A stretch of 6,269 bases of DNA from NCBI GenBank assembly GCA_036276235.1, contig DATBDZ010000071.1:1-6269 (forward strand), given 5' to 3'. The position numbers were made by a program, and so were the translations under genes. Below, in pieces: positions 6,155 to 6,269 of the stretch; the stretch's first letter is position 1, and the number at the start of each line of letters is the position of its first letter. The stretch is from JANWHF01 sp036276235. Lineage in GTDB: Bacteria; Planctomycetota; Phycisphaerae; Tepidisphaerales; Tepidisphaeraceae. The notes under the pieces were generated by a model. It ran no database searches, was not told the origin of the DNA, and saw nothing but the letters and a program-made list of their open reading frames with translations.

Positions 6155-6269
6155 GGGGTGTGCAAGAAGAAGCTGTGTTCGAGATGGGAGCAGGCCTCTC
6201 GCTGTCGGAGTTCAGGATCAGGCAGCAAACCGGCTCAAGCTGCGGTGATTAAGAGTCATCGTGGTGAAC

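Larger units (their letters stand above)
5787..6269. other. Gene-poor right end, partly AT-rich
   Basis: No convincing gene is visible in these 483 bases. A small hairpin, TTCGC (5791-5795) with GCGAA (5804-5808), follows the zinc-ribbon gene but lacks a T-run. There is a C8 run at 5849-5856. Bases 5941-6060 contain about 37 percent GC, well below the coding parts. A 10-bp palindrome GTTAATTAAC is at 6039-6048. One plus-strand frame from ATG 6143 stays open to the window edge (42 codons, Lys/Arg/Ser-rich, no Shine-Dalgarno). It may be the start of a gene outside the window, but nothing in it is recognisable. Confidence 0.5.

Noticed and set aside
6160..6200. 5S rRNA-like stretch on the minus strand
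   Set aside because: CTCCCATCTCGAACACAG resembles the 5S loop region, but the flanking helices and the rest of the 5S molecule are missing.

Overview
The window looks like a chromosomal stretch from a GC-rich Planctomycetota bacterium, most likely of the Pirellulales type. The evidence is indirect: secreted beta-propeller and esterase genes of the kind common in that phylum, an MJ0042-type zinc ribbon, widely spaced genes on alternating strands, a tRNA gene with no encoded CCA, and intergenic palindromes built on GGTGGGC/GCCCACC and GGCGGGC/GCCCGCC. No 16S or other marker gene is present, so this is an inference.

Layout, left to right. At 1-150 there is only hairpin-forming DNA. tRNA-Pro(CGG) lies on the minus strand at 151-226. 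A secreted six-motif beta-propeller protein is at 399-1358 (minus). Two large palindromic repeat elements fill the gap at 1359-1648. metK (S-adenosylmethionine synthetase, GTG start, strong ribosome binding site) is at 1649-2875 (minus). A divergent intergenic region at 2876-3232 holds the metK leader hairpin, a possible metK promoter and a block of 7-bp repeats. A secreted alpha/beta-hydrolase esterase is at 3233-4168 (plus). The convergent gap 4169-4453 holds a nested inverted-repeat structure and what looks like a frameshifted gene for a small exported peptide. A stand-alone diiron metallo-beta-lactamase-fold (ODP-type) protein is at 4454-5188 (minus). Divergent from it, at 5352-5786 (plus), is a 144-residue protein with a zinc ribbon and a possible acyl-carrier-like helical part. 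The right end, 5787-6269, has no convincing gene; part of it is clearly AT-rich and contains a long AT hairpin and a promoter-like box.

Functionally the genes do not form one pathway. metK supplies the methyl donor SAM. The propeller and the esterase are exported and probably act in the envelope or periplasm-like compartment. The ODP-type protein probably handles or senses oxygen or nitric oxide in the cytoplasm. No operon of more than one or two genes is visible; most genes have their own leader. I see no clear new multi-gene system. The most notable material is in the intergenic DNA (palindrome pairs, heptad block, three-way-junction-like fold), together with the diiron protein and the zinc-ribbon protein.
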